From Sebastes aleutianus (lineage: Eukaryota; Chordata; Actinopteri; Perciformes; Sebastidae): DNA of 64,000 bases. Under the pieces are notes generated by a model. The model was not told where the DNA came from. It searched no databases and was given only the letters and a program-made list of their open reading frames with translations. Below, piece by piece: positions 63,901 to 64,000 of the stretch. The stretch lies in NCBI GenBank assembly GCA_916700875.1, contig CAKAKS010000004.1, positions 9,878,534 through 9,942,533 on the forward strand, read 5' to 3'. How positions within the stretch are numbered: position 1 is the stretch's first letter; each line of letters starts with the position of its first letter. The position numbers were made by a program, and so were the translations under genes.

Positions 63901-64000
63901 CATCAAATAACTAATTAATAGCAAACATATCGAAAAAATGAACACTTGAACATACATCAGTGTGTTAAGAACTATATAAAATGACAGAAACCATCTTTGT

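Noticed and set aside
1..64000. tRNA, rRNA, CRISPR arrays or prokaryotic operons
   Set aside because: No cloverleaf, rRNA core, spaced direct-repeat array or Shine-Dalgarno-led gene set was seen; the gene structure is vertebrate.

Overview
The window is vertebrate nuclear DNA, almost certainly from a teleost fish and probably a percomorph. The genes are split into small exons with GT-AG introns. The proteins are vertebrate families. The introns are loaded with the short non-autonomous transposons, microsatellites and truncated LINE tails usual in fish genomes. It is not a prokaryotic or phage region, and nearly all of the open frames of 60-200 codons are chance frames in introns or repeats.

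Three protein-coding genes lie head to tail on the + strand. (1) Positions 1-7414 hold the 3' part of pdcd6 (ALG-2), a penta-EF-hand calcium sensor; four coding exons (4193-4237, 5236-5394, 6553-6662, 7316-7414) are present and the first exons lie to the left of the window. (2) Positions 9793-32928 hold a complete seven-exon gene for a 309-residue crotonase-superfamily (enoyl-CoA hydratase-like) protein with a probable mitochondrial presequence. Every splice phase closes, and the short first exon (9793-9937) was found by reading the sequence. This protein keeps one of the two classical hydratase glutamates, replaces the other with Cys, and has an Asp where dienoyl-CoA isomerase has one. (3) Positions 36571-37009 hold the first coding exon of a BMP5/6/7-class growth factor, best matched to bmp6. 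Everything from 37010 to the right end appears to be its first intron (more than 27 kb), because the next conserved prodomain exon was not found.

The rest is mobile DNA and simple sequence. At least six non-autonomous elements have clear 8-bp target duplications or hAT-like termini. At least six others are bounded by TTAA, as piggyBac-like MITEs are. Several perfect or near-perfect hairpins, a 1-kb AT-rich minisatellite, a 2-kb degenerate ACT-repeat zone split by two transposons, and clusters of 5'-truncated LINE tails were also seen. The unique, repeat-free parts of the bmp6 intron (for example 38810-40130, 44570-45020, 58460-58720 and 62520-62830) are the likeliest places for developmental enhancers.

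The three genes do not form a pathway: calcium-dependent trafficking, mitochondrial acyl-CoA chemistry and extracellular BMP signalling simply sit next to each other. No RNA gene, CRISPR array, operon or clearly new biological system was found.
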